Shown piece by piece: positions 24,923 to 35,077 of a stretch of DNA of 64,000 bases; position 1 is the first letter of the stretch; each line of letters begins with the position of its first letter. Source of the stretch: Bacteroidales bacterium (lineage in GTDB: Bacteria; Bacteroidota; Bacteroidia; Bacteroidales; CAIWKO01); NCBI GenBank assembly GCA_023228145.1, contig JALOBU010000015.1, positions 13,370 to 77,369 on the forward strand, read 5' to 3'. The notes beneath the pieces were generated by a model, which ran no database searches, was not told where the DNA came from, and saw nothing but the letters and a program-made list of their open reading frames with translations. The position numbers and the translations under genes were made by a program.

Positions 24923-27028
24923 TCAGTAAATGACAAACTTTTGTATGTGGTTAAAATTATCTGATGTCAGTTTCAGAAAATAAATTCCTTTTGAAAAACG
25001 GCTTATATCAATTTCTTTGTTAAGAATCCCGTTGTCTGCAATAACTTCTGAAGCATACAGGATGTTGGCTGTGTTGCCGAATATTTCGAGCAGGAGTGAT
25101 TTTTTTTCAGGAACGCTGGCTTCGATTTTTAAATAGTTATGAGCCGGGTTGGGGAAAATGCTTACATAAGCATTTTGGTATTCTTCAACTGCTGCAGGTG
25201 CCGATGAATATGTGATTTCCCATCCATCGGCATTGTCGCGTGGTCCCGTCAGAAATAAAATCAATATCTTGTTTGAGTATGCGGTGATGTTTTGTGGAGT
25301 TGTTTGTCCCTGATAAGTTATAAGTGTTGCGCCAGTGTTTTCATCGTAAATTCTAAGGAGGTCGAAATCAGCAGCCAAGTTAAAAGAATTGAAATTAATA
25401 TTTATAGAAGCGGCATCGGGCGGCATGATACGCCAACGGCACATGGTGCTGTTATTGTAATTATGCGGACCGCTGCCATCTGTGATTATTCCTGATGGTT
25501 CGGTAAGCTCAGTAAGATTGTTACAGAACCTTACATTTTTAGATGTAAAGGATAATAGCCATCCTTCAGCATTATTGGCCCCGTCAGAAATAAATCGCAC
25601 CAGCACTTTGTTGCCTGTGGATTGTATTTCACCGGGAATGGTATTGCCGGAGAAAGTGCCAAGTATGGGGTCCGTAGTGCTTTCGCCATCATAAATAATG
25701 ACCACATCATGCCCTGCTTCCGTATTAATACGTTCAAATTTTAGCATGATGTATTCTATTGTGTCGCTAGGAGCAATGAGCCATTGACAATCGGCATTGT
25801 TATGATAATTATTTCTAGGGCTGCTGCCATCTTCTATGGTTCCGTATAAGTTGGTGATTATAGTGTTTCCGGAGCAATACTGGGGATAAGAGCCTGCTGG
25901 GTATGAGTTTAGTATGGCTTTGTGGTCAAAATTAAAGTTATACCCGGGGTTTAGGTTGTTCAGGTAAAAATATCCGTTGTAAGCTCCGCCCCAGCCCCAG
26001 TTAAAATGAAAATAGTTGTTCCCCTGATAACCATCGCAGACAAAGGCATGACCGCTTTCTTCGGTCCTTGCCGAGTATTGTATGGGCATCTTGTTGTCGA
26101 GGTCATCAATAAGCAAGTTTGCCCATGCTGTTGAGCTATATCCATCGTCTTTATGAAACAAATCTGTTGAAGAAGAATATCCGAAATAAGTTTTCATCGC
26201 AGAAGCCGCATCCCACATATAAGCGCCGGAGCCGTCGGGGCTGTAACCCATTTCAACAGCGATGCCGCAGTGGTATTGCAATAGTGCCATATCGTAATTA
26301 TATTTCCCGTTGATATCATTTTGCATATTGTTCCACTTGTACGATGTTGTACCGAAGTTTGCAGATAAATAGCCGTAATCGGAATAATATCCATTAGAGC
26401 CGCTGCCTTGCAAAGGGTAACGGTAGTAATACATTACCTGTGCCATGGCTGTTGCTACGCATCCTGCCCACACAAAACCATCAGGCCCTGCTGGGTCTTC
26501 AGGGCAAAGATGGTTGTAATATGTACCCTGATCCCATGTGGATATGAGTAATGGCTCCATAGATTTTAAACCACCTTTTATTGTTCCGGGTTGAAATTCT
26601 ACTGTGTATTTACGCCATAATGTACCGATTTCATTATCAGCTTCTATTTTTGATGACCGGATAAAAGTTATCTGTTCTTCGTAGTCTTTCATCCAAGTGC
26701 TAAATGCAGGGCATATATGATTTAAATTGTATTTCCCGTCAAAAGAATAAGCCAGCACAGGGTAAACGTCATCATCTGCAGCTACAATTATAAAACCCTG
26801 AGGCGTATTGAAAACATAATAAATTTCTTCTTCGGAATCATATTGAGTGTAAATATGAGTAACTTCGACAGGAGCTTTCAAATCAAGGCCAGACATCAAA
26901 GCCCTTTCGTAATAAAAATTAGTTGCCAGTTTCATGGCAGTTTTCATTTCCACCCTGTCGGCAAAAAGGTTGAGAGTAAATATGAGAATTAAAAAAACTC
27001 CTGAAAGAAGTTTTGATAGCAGACTCAT
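24923..27028 (-). CDS. Secreted C10 (streptopain-type) cysteine peptidase with two CUB domains and T9SS tail
   Basis: 701 residues: signal peptide; inhibitory pro-region (about 25-150) of Spi type; C10 peptidase (about 155-375) with catalytic C190 in 'WAGCVATAMAQVM' and H327 in 'SGHAFVCDGY'; two CUB-like domains (about 385-495 and 500-610), each with 'GxIxDGSxPxNY' and the C-terminal 'aegWxlsfts'; and a type IX sorting domain (about 620-701, 'ISIFPNPAHNYLKIEA' and 'FSKGIYFLKL'). It would be exported by T9SS and likely surface attached. Third of three tandem paralogues, 5 bases after its upstream sister. Confidence 0.9.
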   Translation of the reverse strand: MSLLSKLLSGVFLILIFTLNLFADRVEMKTAMKLATNFYYERALMSGLDLKAPVEVTHIYTQYDSEEEIYYVFNTPQGFIIVAADDDVYPVLAYSFDGKYNLNHICPAFSTWMKDYEEQITFIRSSKIEADNEIGTLWRKYTVEFQPGTIKGGLKSMEPLLISTWDQGTYYNHLCPEDPAGPDGFVWAGCVATAMAQVMYYYRYPLQGSGSNGYYSDYGYLSANFGTTSYKWNNMQNDINGKYNYDMALLQYHCGIAVEMGYSPDGSGAYMWDAASAMKTYFGYSSSTDLFHKDDGYSSTAWANLLIDDLDNKMPIQYSARTEESGHAFVCDGYQGNNYFHFNWGWGGAYNGYFYLNNLNPGYNFNFDHKAILNSYPAGSYPQYCSGNTIITNLYGTIEDGSSPRNNYHNNADCQWLIAPSDTIEYIMLKFERINTEAGHDVVIIYDGESTTDPILGTFSGNTIPGEIQSTGNKVLVRFISDGANNAEGWLLSFTSKNVRFCNNLTELTEPSGIITDGSGPHNYNNSTMCRWRIMPPDAASININFNSFNLAADFDLLRIYDENTGATLITYQGQTTPQNITAYSNKILILFLTGPRDNADGWEITYSSAPAAVEEYQNAYVSIFPNPAHNYLKIEASVPEKKSLLLEIFGNTANILYASEVIADNGILNKEIDISRFSKGIYFLKLTSDNFNHIQKFVIY

Positions 27029-27033
27029 GGTTT

Positions 27034-29160
27034 TTATTTTATAATCAGTTTTTTAACAAAATTTTCTTTATTGCTTAATAGTTTTAGAAGATAGATTCCC
27101 TTGTTAAGCATGGATATATCAAGTTCGTATGATAATGAACCTTGAGGGACATTTATATTAAACACTTTTATTAGTTTCCCGTCGTATGAAAACAACGAAG
27201 CGTGGTAGGTTGATTGCTCAGCCACCCTGCTAAAATTAATGAATAACTGGTTTGATGTGGGATTTGGGTTTATTGCAATATCAGTATTTAATAGGTCAGG
27301 TTCATCTATGCTGTTTGAAAGATAGTAAGAGGCAGTAAACCCCTGAGCAGTTTCTTTCTCAAAAGTTTTAAAAATAATGAGCATACTACCCGAATTACAA
27401 ACGATATCTGTTGGGGTATCTGTACCGTAAATAGTATCAAGGTCAATGGTGTTGGCATTGTCAATAACCCTGATGTAATCTGTTGGTGCAAGGTCAAAAA
27501 AGTCGAAGTGCAGGTTAATGGAAGTTGCCCCGGGAGGTTGTATTCTCCATCGGCATAGTTGGTTATAGTGATAATTATATGGCCCGCTTCCGTCTTCAAA
27601 AGTGTCGGCAACCTCTGTGAGTTCCTGAATAGCTACAGAACAGAAAATGGGAACGGTGCATGTATAGGAAGCCAGCCATCCAGAAAAGTTGATGCTGTCA
27701 TTGGAAATAAAATGAACCAATAAGGCTTTTGAAGTTGAGGTTATTTGAGAGGGTAAGCTGGAACCTGAATAAGTTCCAATGACAGGAGCGTTTGTCGTTG
27801 CACCGCCATATACAATCACTATATCAGAATCCTGTTCGGTATTAAATTCAAGGAAATTTAATTTTATATTTGTTATGGAATCATTTGGTTCTATGAGCCA
27901 ATAACAGTCAGACGAGTTGTTGTAGTTTAACAGGGGACCGCTGCCATCGCCGAAAGTTCCTTTGGTTTGTGTCAGAGTAGTTGTGCCATTGCATTGTGTC
28001 GGGTATCCCAATGATGTATCGGGAAAAAAGTTAATAATCAATTCATGGTCTAATGTGAAATCGCTTCCGCCCGGTGTCAGGTTATCAATTAGAAAGTATC
28101 CGTTAAGAGAGCCTCCCCATCCCCAGTTGAAATGAAAATAGTCTGTATCCTGATAGCCGTCGCAAACAAAAGCATGCCCGGAAACATTAATCGTATCGGC
28201 CCAGCCCGCATAATAAAGCGGTTTCTTTTCATCAAGGTGAGAAAGTATCAGTTGTTTCCAGTCTGTATTAATGGCTGTATCACGGAAGACATACTCGCAA
28301 GCGGGGGAATATTTAAAGTAGGTTCGTAATGAGTAAGCTGCTTTGTGGTTAAACATTCCCGAGCCATCGGGCCCATAATCAAGGTCGACAGAAACTCCAA
28401 GATGGTATAATAACTTTGCAATGGAAGAATCGTTGTGGTGTTCATTAACAGCCAGAGGCATCAAATCCCATTGATATGTTGTATTTTCAAAATCAGCAGA
28501 GAGGGTTCCGTAATCAGGATGTGTATAAGTGTAAGCGCCAACGCCTTGCTCCGGGTGCCTGTAATAATTCATTATTTGTGCCATAGCAGTTGGCACACAT
28601 CCTGCATAAGCATGGCCGCCAGGGCCACCAAGGCCTTCAGGGCAGTAGCTATTGTAATATTTATCCTGGTTCCATGTAGTGTGAAGAAGAGGTTCCACAC
28701 TTTTTGTGCCTTTAGATTTTTTAAGTTGCTCTGGAGTGCTGTTAAGTAAACGTGTCCATTCATCAAGGCATTGTTGTGTGCCAAAATAATTATTCTCAAA
28801 GGCAGCTGCAATTTGTTTTTCATAATCCTGCATCCAATGGACAAAGGCAGGTGGCTGCTCATTCTCAAAAAACCTGCTACTGAATGAATAACAAAGCACC
28901 GGGGTTATATTGATATTTCCTGCCACAATGACAAAGCCGATATTTTTAAATTTTATAATGTAATAAAGAACATTCCCGTTTGTCTTTTTTGCCTCAATAT
29001 TGTCAATGATAATATCATTATAATTGTTCGGGCGTTTCTGGTTAAGTTTTTCGAAATAAAAGTTTTTTCCGGCCACTGCTGCCTGCTGTTCACTGACTTT
29101 TTGAGTATAGCCAGCAAATGATATTGTTGTGCATAATAATGCAATGACAAGGTATTTCAT
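27034..29160 (-). CDS. Secreted C10 cysteine peptidase, second tandem copy
   Basis: 708 residues with the same layout as its neighbours: signal peptide, pro-region, C10 core with C188 in 'YAGCVPTAMAQIM' and H329 in 'SGHAFVCDGYQ', two CUB-like domains, and a T9SS tail ('IAINPNPTSNQLFINF', 'LNKGIYLLKLL'). Both catalytic residues are intact. It lies 5 bases from the downstream copy and 34 bases after the upstream one, so the three are likely one operon. Divergence in the pro-regions suggests old duplications rather than recent ones. Confidence 0.9.
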   Translation of the reverse strand: MKYLVIALLCTTISFAGYTQKVSEQQAAVAGKNFYFEKLNQKRPNNYNDIIIDNIEAKKTNGNVLYYIIKFKNIGFVIVAGNINITPVLCYSFSSRFFENEQPPAFVHWMQDYEKQIAAAFENNYFGTQQCLDEWTRLLNSTPEQLKKSKGTKSVEPLLHTTWNQDKYYNSYCPEGLGGPGGHAYAGCVPTAMAQIMNYYRHPEQGVGAYTYTHPDYGTLSADFENTTYQWDLMPLAVNEHHNDSSIAKLLYHLGVSVDLDYGPDGSGMFNHKAAYSLRTYFKYSPACEYVFRDTAINTDWKQLILSHLDEKKPLYYAGWADTINVSGHAFVCDGYQDTDYFHFNWGWGGSLNGYFLIDNLTPGGSDFTLDHELIINFFPDTSLGYPTQCNGTTTLTQTKGTFGDGSGPLLNYNNSSDCYWLIEPNDSITNIKLNFLEFNTEQDSDIVIVYGGATTNAPVIGTYSGSSLPSQITSTSKALLVHFISNDSINFSGWLASYTCTVPIFCSVAIQELTEVADTFEDGSGPYNYHYNQLCRWRIQPPGATSINLHFDFFDLAPTDYIRVIDNANTIDLDTIYGTDTPTDIVCNSGSMLIIFKTFEKETAQGFTASYYLSNSIDEPDLLNTDIAINPNPTSNQLFINFSRVAEQSTYHASLFSYDGKLIKVFNINVPQGSLSYELDISMLNKGIYLLKLLSNKENFVKKLIIK

Positions 29161-29194
29161 TGTTTTCGAAAATTATGATATTTATTGTCCGGGC

Positions 29195-31276
29195 TTATTG
29201 AATAATGATTTTTTTGAAGGTATTGTATTTTTCTCCAAAGATGCGAAGCATGTATATTCCCTGTGAGTAATTTCCTGTATTAATTTTTTTGGTGTATATT
29301 CCTGAAAAATTGTTAAGTGTTTCTGAGTACAGAACTTGTCCTATAATAGAGCTCAATTCAATAGTAATATTTTTAGTATCAGTAATTTCAAAAGAAACAT
29401 TAAGTTCTGAAATGGCCGGATTGGGATAAATACTCAGTTTGTAGGGTTCCTTGTTTTTGTCTATCCCTGAGGAACCGTCAGAAGTATAGTCTAACGAAAA
29501 TCCTTCGGAATTAATATATCCGTCTGATTTGAACATCACCATTATTTTACTGGTATTATATGTCTGTTCAGCAGGGATGCTGGTTCCTGTGTAATTCGCA
29601 AGTTCAGCACTGTTTTCCTGGTTATAAAGTTTAACGAAGTCGTTTGTTGCGAGGTTAAATTCAGTAAAGTTAATCGTGATATATGTTGCATTTGGAGGGG
29701 CTATACTCCATCTGCAAAAGTGGTTATATGTATAACTGTATGCTCCGCTGCCATCTTCTATAGTCCCGCTGTTATCTGAAATGTTGGTTATACTGTTGCA
29801 ATAGGTTGGATAAACAGAGCTGTAGGTGGCTTTCCATCCCTGGCCGACAACACTGCCGTTAGTCTGGAAACGCACCAGCATTTGCTGTCCGGAAGAAGTA
29901 ACCAGTGCCGGCAGGGTGTTTCCCGAAAATGTTCCCAACACTGTTGCCGAAGTGGAATTGCCGTCATAAACTGTTACAACATCGTTTGTGGCTTCCGTAT
30001 TGAATGTAACAAAGTTTAGTTTGATCTTTGATACTGCTTCATCAGGATCTATCAGCCACTGACAGTCTTTATTATTGGTATAGTCATTAGCAGGCCCGCT
30101 GCCATCTTCAATGGTGCCGGTTACAAAAGATATTGATTTTGTGCCGCTGCAATTATAGGGATAACCTCCTGAAGTTAATGGGTATATATCTTGAACCACG
30201 CCCTGAAATTCACTAAAGGTGCTACCTCCTGCAGTAAGATCAGATAAGGAAAAAAAACCGTTGGCATACCCGCTCCATCCCCAATTCATGTGGAAGTTGT
30301 TGCTGGCATCGTAGCCGTCACAGTTCCATGCATGGCCTCCGCTAGCAAAATCAGTACCGGAATATATCATAGGATGTTTTGCATCAAGGTTGTCCTTCAA
30401 CATGTTAGCCCAGTTTACGTCTGAGTAACCGTATTTTGATTCATAGCTGCAGGCAGTGTTGTATTTATAATAATCTTCCAGCGCATCCACACAATCCGGA
30501 GTGTTGGCGCCAGACCCGTCAGCAGCATAAGACATATCAACTGCTTTTCCGCAATGATATAAAAGAGTTGCTACAGCTTCATTATAATTGTTCAGGTCAT
30601 CCAGCATATTGTCCCACTGATAGGTAGTAGCGCCGAAATTAATTCCACCATGGCTGCCAACACCTTGTAAGGGATAACGGTAATAATACATCACCTGTCC
30701 CATTGCAGTGGCAACGCAACCTGCATAAGCACGGCCATCGGGGCCGCCCGTGGCTAAAGGGCAAAACTGGTTGTAAAACTTGTCCTGGTTCCATGTGCTG
30801 CTTAATAAGGGTTCTACGGCTTTGTCTGATTTTATGGACAGGTTTTCACTGTTTCTTGAAAGATAATATGTCCATTGGTTGCTTATTTCGGGACTGGAAC
30901 TTACCTTGCGTTCTATAGCATAGGAAATCTCTTTTTTAATCATGCCAAGCCAGTATTTTAAAGCCTCAGGCATTTTTGATGGTTCAAGGTTTGATTCATA
31001 GGAGTACCCAATAACAGGGATAGCTATGTCATCAGCAGAAACAATTACATAGCCGCTTTTCCCTATATTGATTATGTGGTAAATTGCTATGTTTTCATTC
31101 ATTTCAGTAAATGTAGCGGTAACTCCCAGTGTTTTGTAATCAAGCGGGATAAACTGCCCTGCATGTTCATAAAAATATGCCAACCCCACTTTTTGTGCAA
31201 GCTGAACTTCAACTTTTTTAGCCTGTACAGCGCAGAATGAGAGAATTAATAAAATAACGAGTAATGTACGTTTCAT
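29195..31276 (-). CDS. Secreted C10 cysteine peptidase, first tandem copy
   Basis: 693 residues; signal peptide, pro-region, C10 core with C187 in 'YAGCVATAMGQVM' and H315 in 'GGHAWNCDGYD', two CUB-like domains, and a T9SS tail ('LSIYPNPAISELNVSF', 'YSQGIYMLRIF'). It is the promoter-proximal copy. The histidine loop differs from the other two (HAWNCD instead of HAFVCD), which may alter specificity. C10 enzymes of Bacteroidota (prtT, interpain) degrade host or environmental proteins. Confidence 0.9.
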   Translation of the reverse strand: MKRTLLVILLILSFCAVQAKKVEVQLAQKVGLAYFYEHAGQFIPLDYKTLGVTATFTEMNENIAIYHIINIGKSGYVIVSADDIAIPVIGYSYESNLEPSKMPEALKYWLGMIKKEISYAIERKVSSSPEISNQWTYYLSRNSENLSIKSDKAVEPLLSSTWNQDKFYNQFCPLATGGPDGRAYAGCVATAMGQVMYYYRYPLQGVGSHGGINFGATTYQWDNMLDDLNNYNEAVATLLYHCGKAVDMSYAADGSGANTPDCVDALEDYYKYNTACSYESKYGYSDVNWANMLKDNLDAKHPMIYSGTDFASGGHAWNCDGYDASNNFHMNWGWSGYANGFFSLSDLTAGGSTFSEFQGVVQDIYPLTSGGYPYNCSGTKSISFVTGTIEDGSGPANDYTNNKDCQWLIDPDEAVSKIKLNFVTFNTEATNDVVTVYDGNSTSATVLGTFSGNTLPALVTSSGQQMLVRFQTNGSVVGQGWKATYSSVYPTYCNSITNISDNSGTIEDGSGAYSYTYNHFCRWSIAPPNATYITINFTEFNLATNDFVKLYNQENSAELANYTGTSIPAEQTYNTSKIMVMFKSDGYINSEGFSLDYTSDGSSGIDKNKEPYKLSIYPNPAISELNVSFEITDTKNITIELSSIIGQVLYSETLNNFSGIYTKKINTGNYSQGIYMLRIFGEKYNTFKKIIIQ

Positions 31277-31292
31277 ATTTCTGTTTTTTTAA

Positions 31293-31300
31293 CAAAATTA
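31293..31300 (-). promoter_or_regulatory. -7 element of the C10 peptidase operon (TAATTTTG)
   Basis: Exact TAnnTTTG on the minus strand 16 bases before the ATG at 31276, so a short leader is expected. Confidence 0.5.
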
Positions 31301-31436
31301 ATAATAATTTTGTAATGAAAATAATCATTTTTTACGATTTAAAAGTTTAACAAAAATTTAACCACTGTTTATATTAATTATACGTTTTTTAAAGCTTGTC
31401 TATGAATTTTAGTTTTTTTATATTAATAAATTGTCA

Positions 31437-32699
31437 ATGGCACTAATAATTGTAAACATAAAGGAACTTGTCCAGGTGGAACCTGATAATAGGAAACTCC
31501 GGATAAAAGTAGGCGGGAAAGAAATGGCTTCTTTAAAAACCATTAAAAATGCATACCTGAAAATTGAAAATGGGCTTATTGCTGCTTATGGGTTTATGAA
31601 GGATTTGGATGATATTAAAGCCGCTGAAAAAGCTTCTTTTAAGGTTATTGATGCCACCGACCGCATGGTATTTCCATGCTTTTGTGATTCTCATACGCAC
31701 CTGGTATATGCCGGCAGCAGGGAAAAAGAATATATTGATAAAATCAGGGGTTTGTCCTATGAAGAAATAGCAAAAAGAGGAGGAGGCATACTCAATTCGG
31801 CGAAAAGGTTGCATAAAGCAAGCGAAGAAGAACTCTGTGAACAGGCACTGGTGCGACTGAATGAAATTAAAATGCAAGGAACCGGGGCTGTGGAAATTAA
31901 GAGCGGTTATGGCTTAAATACCCACGATGAGTTGAAAATTCTTAAGGTTATAAGAAAACTTAAAAAACTTTCGCCCCTGACGATAAAGGCAACTTTTCTG
32001 GGAGCTCATGCAGTGCCTGCTGATTACAAAGGAAGGCAAAGTCTTTATGTAGATTTGGTTATCAATGAGATGATACCCATGGTTGCAGCTGAAGAACTGG
32101 CGGACTATATTGATGTTTTTTGCGACAGGGGCTTTTTTACAGTTGAAGAGACAGAGAGAATTCTTATGGCGGGCATCAAATTCGGTCTTCGCTCGAAAAT
32201 CCATGCCAATGAGCTGGATTATTCCGGAGGCATTCAGGCGGGAGTTAAATATTGTGCTTTGTCGGTTGACCATCTTGAATACACCGGAGATGAAGAAATA
32301 CGTGCACTGCTTGGCAGTGAAACCATGCCCACGCTATTGCCGGGTGCGGCATTTTTTCTCGGGATGCCTTATGCTCATGCCCGAAAAATGATTGATGCAG
32401 GTTTGCCCTTGGCAATGGCAAGCGATTATAATCCGGGTTCTTCTCCATCCGGCAACATGCAGTTGATTTTATCTATGGGCTGTATTAAATACAAAATGCT
32501 CCCCGAAGAATCTATTCATGCTGTAACAATTAACGGAGCATATGCCATGGGTGTCTCCGACATACTGGGCAGCATTGCTGTGGGGAAAAAAGCAAATGTT
32601 TTTATCACCAAACCTATCCCTAGCTTGGAGTTTATGCCTTATGCATTTGGAAGCAATAAAGTGGAAACGGTTATTATTAACGGAAAAATTCAAAAATGA
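31437..32699 (+). CDS. hutI: Imidazolonepropionase
   Basis: About 420 residues of the amidohydrolase fold. The metal motif 'CDSHTHLVYAG' comes near residue 80, 'IHANELDYSGG' supplies the next metal ligand, and 'ASDYNPGSSPSGNM' has the conserved Asp. It hydrolyses 4-imidazolone-5-propanoate to N-formimino-L-glutamate in histidine degradation, in the cytoplasm. ftcD downstream uses the product, though a DUF748 gene intervenes. hutH and hutU are not in the window. ATG 31437 is preferred to the TTG at 31431. The stop overlaps the ATG of a racemase remnant. Confidence 0.94.
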   Translation: MALIIVNIKELVQVEPDNRKLRIKVGGKEMASLKTIKNAYLKIENGLIAAYGFMKDLDDIKAAEKASFKVIDATDRMVFPCFCDSHTHLVYAGSREKEYIDKIRGLSYEEIAKRGGGILNSAKRLHKASEEELCEQALVRLNEIKMQGTGAVEIKSGYGLNTHDELKILKVIRKLKKLSPLTIKATFLGAHAVPADYKGRQSLYVDLVINEMIPMVAAEELADYIDVFCDRGFFTVEETERILMAGIKFGLRSKIHANELDYSGGIQAGVKYCALSVDHLEYTGDEEIRALLGSETMPTLLPGAAFFLGMPYAHARKMIDAGLPLAMASDYNPGSSPSGNMQLILSMGCIKYKMLPEESIHAVTINGAYAMGVSDILGSIAVGKKANVFITKPIPSLEFMPYAFGSNKVETVIINGKIQK

Positions 32700-32815
32700 A
32701 AACAATTGGGCTTATAGGCGGCACAACATGGGAACCAACTCTGGATTATTATCGTAACATCAACAAGGAAATGCTTAAAAAAGCCGGCAAAAGTGCATAT
32801 ACATTACAAAACTAA
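32696..32815 (+). pseudogene. N-terminal stub of an aspartate/glutamate racemase
   Basis: A 39-codon ORF overlapping the hutI stop as ATGA. Its first 25 residues, 'MKTIGLIGGTTWEPTLDYYR' and on, match the start of the aspartate/glutamate racemase family, including the 'GLIGG' strand. It stops at codon 40, while functional enzymes have about 230 residues. No continuation in any frame is seen before the DUF748 gene 11 bases later, so the rest has been deleted. The stub could still be translated from the hutI transcript. Confidence 0.7.
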
Positions 32816-32826
32816 ATTCACGTATT

Positions 32827-35019
32827 ATGAAACGAAAATTAAGAATAAAAAAAAGGTATATCGTAATTATTAGCATTGTATTTTTTTTGTTTTTATTGCT
32901 ATTTTTTCTTTCAAGCATAGTAAGATGGTACTTAGTGAAAAACAGTGTGGAACTGATTGGAAGAAAAGTTGACCTTAAGGAGCTGCATATTAATTATTTT
33001 AAATGCAGTGTCAGAGCCAAAAATTTTACGATGTACGAAAAAAACCAGTCCGACAAATTTGTGAGTTTCCAGGAATTGTATGTGAATTTTGACCCGTGGA
33101 ACCTTTTTAAAAATGAAATCGCCTTCTCCGAAATCAGGCTTGATAAGCCTTGGGTGTCGCTGGTTTATGCAGATTCTGCCTTTAATTTCAGTGATTTTAT
33201 GCAAACAGGCGACACCACCATGGCAGATACAACAGATGAAATGGAAAGTGATACACTGAAGTTTTTGGTGAAAAATTTCAGCATCAACAGCGGGTATATT
33301 AAGTATGAAGATAAATCCTCAAATACAAACACCGAACTCAAAGACCTGAGTGTTAAAGTTCCCGAAATTTCATGGAATAGCAAGCAATCAAAAATGGGTG
33401 TGGAGTTTATTCTTGGTAAAGACGGGGAGGTGGCGGTTGATGGTATGATAAATCAGGCATCGGGGGAATATTCCGTTATTCTGAAAACAAATAATATTGA
33501 TATCACTCCATTTGCCGGCTATGCCAAAGCATTTATTGCTGCCGACATTACAAGCGGTAAATTATATTCCAACCTGAGGGTAAAGGGAGAAATGAATAAC
33601 CCCTTAAATATGAAAGTTTTCGGGGAAGCAGGATTGAAAGATATTGCCATTTTTGAAGAGGATGGAAAGAAATTCTGCTCTTTTAAAGACATTTATGTAA
33701 GAATGGATTCCCTTGACATTGGCAGCTCCAATTTCTGTATTGACAAGGTGTTGATTGACGAACCTCAGATTGTTGCCGTTCTTGAGAAAAACAATACCAA
33801 CATCCAGAGGATACTTGCCCCTATATTGAATGATACTTCGGCAGTAGCTGATACCACAAATGATACTACTGTTGTACATTATTCCATTGACACCCTGGTA
33901 TTAAGAGGCGGGTACATTGACTTTTCGGATCTGTCGTTAAACCGGCCATTTAAGTTTGACATTAAAAATCTTTCTCTTGACGTTGCGGGGTTTAGTGACC
34001 TGGCAGCAAAAATTCCTTTAAATTTCAGTATGAACCTCAACGGCCCAGGAACTTTTAATGGAAAAGCCACACTCAGCATGGTGAATATGACGGATGTTGT
34101 TTTTGAAGGCAATATTGCAAAGCTGGATATGGTTAGCCTGTCGCCTTATTCGGAGTACTATCTGGCAAGACCCATCAAAAAAGGGTCTTTTAATTACGAC
34201 TGCAGGCTGAAAATGACTCCTTCCATGCTTGATAACAATAATAAACTGAAAATTGCCAATCTTGAATTTGGTAAAAAAACAAAAGATACAACAGCTTATA
34301 AAGTGCCGGTTATTCTGGCGTTGTATATTATCAAAGACCGCGAGGGATTGATAAAAATTGATTTGCCTGTAACCGGTAGCCCTTCTGACCCCAAATTTAA
34401 ATTGAGGAAAATCATCTGGAAAACATTGGAAGAGTTTTTACTAAAAGCTATTTCCGAACCTTTTGAGGCCATAGGAAAAATGTTTGGCACCAGTCCTGAA
34501 AGCATAAAGCAGATTCCTTTTGATTTTTTACAGGATAGTCTTACTGCCGAGCAGAGGAGCAAGTTGGATAAAATATCGGAGATTGTTGTAAAAAAACCAG
34601 AATTGAATTTTACTTTTATACAGACTACTGACCCTGAAAAAGAAAAAGCGCTGATAGCAGTACAACAGGCAAAAACACTTTTTATTTCAAAAGCCACGGC
34701 GCAGGGCACTGAGCCTGAAGAAATCCGTAGAAAAGCAGCCGCTGTTTCAAATTTTGACCCGGCATTCCTTACTTTCCTGGGAATAGAAGGCGAAAGCAAT
34801 GAAGGTTCACTGGCAGAGCGGTGCTTACAGCTTGTCGGAAGTGAAAATGTGGAAACGGAATTTACCCAACTGATGTTGAAACGCGAAAATATTTTAAAAA
34901 CATTTTTTGCCGATAAAGCTTTGCCTGCTGGTTCTGTGGGTTTTAAAACTACCGACCTGAGAAACCTGCCTGTCGAGATGAAAACTCCTAAGTTTATCAT
35001 TGAACTTAATGTAAAATAA
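32827..35019 (+). CDS. AsmA-like DUF748 protein
   Basis: 730 residues with an N-terminal membrane helix (about 11-35) and a long periplasmic region of beta-rich repeats. The layout includes 'LDKPWVSLVYADSAFNFSDFM' near residue 105 and 'DLPVTGSPSDPKFKLRKIIWK' near 515, both typical of DUF748. The C-terminal end has a helical hairpin with an OmpA-like feel (around 590-730). DUF748/AsmA proteins are linked with lipid transport between membranes in Gram-negative bacteria; the exact role here is unknown. It lies between hutI and ftcD, an insertion into the hut set. Confidence 0.82.
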   Translation: MKRKLRIKKRYIVIISIVFFLFLLLFFLSSIVRWYLVKNSVELIGRKVDLKELHINYFKCSVRAKNFTMYEKNQSDKFVSFQELYVNFDPWNLFKNEIAFSEIRLDKPWVSLVYADSAFNFSDFMQTGDTTMADTTDEMESDTLKFLVKNFSINSGYIKYEDKSSNTNTELKDLSVKVPEISWNSKQSKMGVEFILGKDGEVAVDGMINQASGEYSVILKTNNIDITPFAGYAKAFIAADITSGKLYSNLRVKGEMNNPLNMKVFGEAGLKDIAIFEEDGKKFCSFKDIYVRMDSLDIGSSNFCIDKVLIDEPQIVAVLEKNNTNIQRILAPILNDTSAVADTTNDTTVVHYSIDTLVLRGGYIDFSDLSLNRPFKFDIKNLSLDVAGFSDLAAKIPLNFSMNLNGPGTFNGKATLSMVNMTDVVFEGNIAKLDMVSLSPYSEYYLARPIKKGSFNYDCRLKMTPSMLDNNNKLKIANLEFGKKTKDTTAYKVPVILALYIIKDREGLIKIDLPVTGSPSDPKFKLRKIIWKTLEEFLLKAISEPFEAIGKMFGTSPESIKQIPFDFLQDSLTAEQRSKLDKISEIVVKKPELNFTFIQTTDPEKEKALIAVQQAKTLFISKATAQGTEPEEIRRKAAAVSNFDPAFLTFLGIEGESNEGSLAERCLQLVGSENVETEFTQLMLKRENILKTFFADKALPAGSVGFKTTDLRNLPVEMKTPKFIIELNVK

Positions 35020-35077
35020 ATATATTGACTTTTATTAAAGTAGTATTTTTGCTGACTAAAAAAACGCGAAAAAGGCC

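Noticed and set aside
34296..35000. Long minus-strand ORF of 234 codons
   Set aside because: It lies entirely within the DUF748 gene and shows no domain or starting signal.
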